Shown in pieces: positions 3,362 to 5,509 of a stretch of DNA of 5,509 nt. Origin of the DNA: Planctomycetota bacterium. GTDB taxonomy: Bacteria > Planctomycetota > UBA8742 > SKZP01. Every line of letters starts with the position of its first letter. Positions within the stretch are counted from its first letter, which is position 1. The stretch is taken from NCBI GenBank assembly GCA_007127275.1, contig SKZP01000248.1, positions 1-5,509 on the forward strand, given 5' to 3'. Position numbers and translations under genes: made by a program. A model generated the notes under the pieces. That model did no database searches, was not told the DNA's origin, and was given only the letters and a program-made list of their open reading frames with translations.

Positions 3362-5509
3362 TTAGCGTTGTCCGCTTTCCAGGTGTGAGAAGAGGGCGAG
3401 CAAGAGCAACAGGGCGGTTTCTTCTTCGTCGCCGAGCTGCTGGTGCAGTGCCTGTAGGGCACCTTGGAGGTTGCCGTGTGGCGTCGCTGCGTCGTGGTCA
3501 ATCACTTCAACGGCGGCACGCTTCGGCGGATTGGCGGCGAGTTTGCGGACGCGGTCGCGGTACTTTTGTTCGTCCTTGCTGCGCAGGGCCACTGCGTCGT
3601 CGCCTGCCGCGTCGAAGTTGTCGGACCGCGAAGCGCCACCGGCCAAAAGGAAGTCCGAGGCAGGCGGAGGTGAGGGTGCCTTGGCGTCGCGCAGCGTGAA
3701 ATCCAACTCGCCGACGGTTGTGGTGATTTCGTCGTCGTCCACCTCGCTGTCGTCGTCGGATTCGAGCACCAACTCTTCGGCGCCAATCTTGACTGTGTTG
3801 CCCGTGGGTCCATCCGCGAAGGACGCCTCCGGCAAGGCGAGGAAGGCGCCGTCCCAGTCCTCCCCCGACTCGGCCGACTCGATTTGTGGCTGTCCCGTTA
3901 AGGGGGCATCCGTTTGGGGGTAGTCGTCGAGTTCGACGAAGTCGGAGCCGACGGGTTCGAGGTCCGAGTCGCCGTCGCCGGCTTGCGGAACCGGCCGCTC
4001 GTCGTCGCTGGCCCAGGGATCTACGTCGAGCGCGGGGCCTGAATCATGCTGCGTTGAACGTTCGTCGGCCACGACAAGTCGTTCGTCGTCGCTGTCCCAC
4101 GGGTTGCTTGTCGGCGGAGACGCTGGCGCGGCGGCAGGGAACTCGAGCAATGGGTCCGGTGACCCGTCGTTGCTCGCCACGTCCAACTGTGCTTCCTCGA
4201 AGCCGCCGGAGCTCGGGGGCAACGGCACGGTCCGTTGCGCCACCTCCGGCAGCGAGTCTGCCAGGGCCGGCTTGCTCGGCGATGTGGCAGGGGACTGCGC
4301 TTCGGCCGTTGGCTCTTTCGCTGGCGTGGCAGGGACGGGCTTTGGCGGCGGGGTTGCCCCGTGGGCGGAGGACGGTGCGTCGGCGTGCGCACTTCGCTCC
4401 CGCGTTGCCGGAGATGTTGCCGCTCGGCGTTTGAGAGGTGCGGCGACGTGAACGTCGGTTACCGGGCGCTGTTGGCGGCGCCGGCGGCTGCGCGGGTTGA
4501 CAGCGACGTGGACATCGTCGGGCCCTTCCGTAGCTGCCGCCGGAGGGGGTTGCGCTTCCGTAGGGGCGACGGGGCTCTCGTCCTCGCCCAGCGCGGTGCT
4601 CTCTTCCTCTTCGTAAACGCGCGGAGGCTCGCCTGGAGGCTCGGTTGCCCCCTCGGCGGCTTCTTCAAAGGCACGGGTGAATGGGTCAAGCACATCCGAC
4701 TCGGCGGGCAGCGCCTCGGGGACGGCGTCGCGCTCCGCCGCGGTGGCGGGGAACGGACCAGTGACGCCGGCGTCGCGAGCGAGGTCCTCGGCTTCTTCGA
4801 GCGTCGGCGGCGCGTTGCGCATCGGCGCCGCGGGGGGCTCGCTCAGCGAGGTCTCGAGCATTTCGTCTTCGCCGCGTGCCGCCGGTTTGTCGCGCATCGC
4901 TTCGGCGGGCGGAAAGGAGATGGCCGTCTCGAGCATGTCCTCGGCGACGCCCGAGTCGGAGTCGGAGTCCTGCGCGGCCACGGCCTCGGCAGCGGCGTCC
5001 GCGGCAGCAACCACGGCTTGCTCGTCGACGTCCCAGCCGGCGTGCTCCGCCGCGTATGGCTCGCCCGAAGAGGGATCCTCGACTCGCTCTTCGGCGAGCA
5101 CCTGGCGCGTTGCCTCGGTGAACGGATTGTCCTCCTCGTTCGACTCGAGTCCGTCCCACATCTCCGGCGACGTCTCGGCACGGTCGTGCGCGGCAATCTC
5201 CGGCGGCAGCGGCACGAGCAACGGGTCCGACTCGAGCATACGCAATTCTTCTGCGCCGTCGCTTTCCGCGCCGAGCGCGTCGTCGGATCCCGGCCGGCCG
5301 GTCGGTGAAAAGGCCACCCCGGCGGGTACGGCGGCGAGCGGATCCGACTCGCTTGCCGCGGCAGATTCCCGCAGCGGCTCGTCGTCGACGCGTTCTCCCA
5401 CAGGGGCAGGCGGGTTCGTCGCCGCCGGTGTTGCCGCCGCCGACTCGCCCGGCGTTGTCGCGGGCGCGGTGACGTCGGTCGGCGCCGTGGACGGGGTGTC
5501 TCGCTGCGA
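3362..5509 (-). CDS. Large acidic, Pro/Ala-rich, probably disordered protein of unknown function (N-terminus outside window)
   Basis: The reading frame is open from the right edge to TAA at 3362-3364, giving 715 visible residues; the true start is outside. A GTG at 5399-5401 is an internal codon: no ribosome site precedes it and the same low-complexity Pro/Ala/Thr sequence continues upstream. I recognise no enzyme domain and see no membrane helix. Numbering from the first visible codon, most of the chain is rich in Asp, Glu, Ser, Pro and Ala. A basic island (RSRRRRQQR and PLKRR, about 329-362) interrupts it. A 21-residue repeat occurs at 190-210 and 215-235, and a PW-x-SDDER motif at 469-485 and 497-509. 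The last 70 residues (645-715) look folded and helical, with a leucine run (TALLLLLALFSHL) near the end. Long linkers like this link domains in delta/Myxococcota zinc-ribbon, FHA or TonB-like proteins, but any such domain would be outside the window. A link with the exbB trio on the same strand is only positional. Confidence 0.8.
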   Translation of the reverse strand, partial: SQRDTPSTAPTDVTAPATTPGESAAATPAATNPPAPVGERVDDEPLRESAAASESDPLAAVPAGVAFSPTGRPGSDDALGAESDGAEELRMLESDPLLVPLPPEIAAHDRAETSPEMWDGLESNEEDNPFTEATRQVLAEERVEDPSSGEPYAAEHAGWDVDEQAVVAAADAAAEAVAAQDSDSDSGVAEDMLETAISFPPAEAMRDKPAARGEDEMLETSLSEPPAAPMRNAPPTLEEAEDLARDAGVTGPFPATAAERDAVPEALPAESDVLDPFTRAFEEAAEGATEPPGEPPRVYEEEESTALGEDESPVAPTEAQPPPAAATEGPDDVHVAVNPRSRRRRQQRPVTDVHVAAPLKRRAATSPATRERSAHADAPSSAHGATPPPKPVPATPAKEPTAEAQSPATSPSKPALADSLPEVAQRTVPLPPSSGGFEEAQLDVASNDGSPDPLLEFPAAAPASPPTSNPWDSDDERLVVADERSTQHDSGPALDVDPWASDDERPVPQAGDGDSDLEPVGSDFVELDDYPQTDAPLTGQPQIESAESGEDWDGAFLALPEASFADGPTGNTVKIGAEELVLESDDDSEVDDDEITTTVGELDFTLRDAKAPSPPPASDFLLAGGASRSDNFDAAGDDAVALRSKDEQKYRDRVRKLAANPPKRAAVEVIDHDAATPHGNLQGALQALHQQLGDEEETALLLLLALFSHLESGQR
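3983..4105 (-). repeat. Internal protein repeat ([DN]PW-x-SDDER) in the acidic protein
   Basis: The encoded segments NPWDSDDERLVVADERS and DPWASDDERPVPQ share PW, SDDER and the spacing between them, 28 residues apart. It is the tryptophan form of a [DN]P[LFW] motif that recurs along the protein. The conserved aromatic residue in an otherwise disordered acidic stretch suggests a short binding motif; this is inference. Confidence 0.55.
4805..4942 (-). repeat. Internal protein repeat (MLET...PPA..MR) in the acidic protein
   Basis: Two 21-residue units separated by four residues are visible in the encoded protein: EDMLETAISFPPAEAMRDKPA and DEMLETSLSEPPAAPMRNAPP (first 20 residues or so of each are the core). 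Eleven of 21 positions are identical, including MLET, PPA, MR and a closing Pro. The divergence implies an old duplication kept under some constraint. No function is known to me for this motif. Confidence 0.65.

Noticed and set aside
2788..3699. A 303-codon plus-strand open frame crossing the intergenic gap into the acidic-protein gene
   Set aside because: The peptide is Arg/Cys/Ser-rich with no recognisable domain, and it overlaps over 300 bases of a better-supported gene on the other strand.
4235..5308. A 357-codon plus-strand open frame opposite the acidic protein
   Set aside because: Its Arg/Gly/Val-rich translation mirrors the third-position GC of the minus-strand gene and shows no domain or ribosome site. 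The minus frame is longer, continuous to the edge and carries internal protein repeats.
5399..5401. GTG as the start codon of the acidic protein
   Set aside because: No ribosome site precedes it, and the frame stays open with the same Pro/Ala/Thr composition to the window edge.

Overview
The window is a piece of a GC-rich Gram-negative chromosome. The coding parts prefer G/C in third positions, and an ExbB/ExbD-type proton-channel operon implies an inner membrane and an energised envelope. The GlmM tail carries an RYSGTE phosphate loop, which I associate mainly with deltaproteobacterial, Myxococcota-like lineages. The signal-peptide-bearing ExbB and the GC-rich intergenic hairpins would also fit Planctomycetota. 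The phylum is therefore an inference and not settled.

Layout, left to right. Positions 3-155 hold the last 50 codons of a rightward phosphoglucosamine mutase gene (glmM). Positions 156-516 are a convergent intergenic region with no credible gene but strong inverted repeats, including a perfect 16-bp stem at 401-450 that probably ends the leftward operon. Three leftward genes follow, read from 2571 down to 517: a MotA/TolQ/ExbB channel subunit (1861-2571), a compact ExbD/TolR subunit (1243-1749), and a second, larger ExbD/TolR subunit with a charged C-terminal extension (517-1203). Positions 2572-3361 are 790 bases with no credible gene, rich in short hairpins and including a nested inverted repeat at 3167-3225. 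From 3364 to the right edge the minus strand encodes the C-terminal 715 residues of a large, very acidic, Pro/Ala-rich, apparently disordered protein whose start lies outside the window.

The ExbB-ExbD-ExbD trio should form a proton-motive-force-driven motor in the inner membrane, with the two ExbD-type proteins acting as different rotor or periplasmic subunits. One TolQ-like gene followed by two TolR-like genes is the same composition as the Myxococcus gliding motor AglR-AglQ-AglS, but it also occurs in uncharacterised systems. The acidic protein is on the same strand upstream of the trio. It is separated by a long gap, so a functional link is only a hypothesis. The points most worth following are the two divergent ExbD paralogs, the repeat-bearing acidic protein with recurring [DN]P[LFW] motifs, and the structured intergenic elements.
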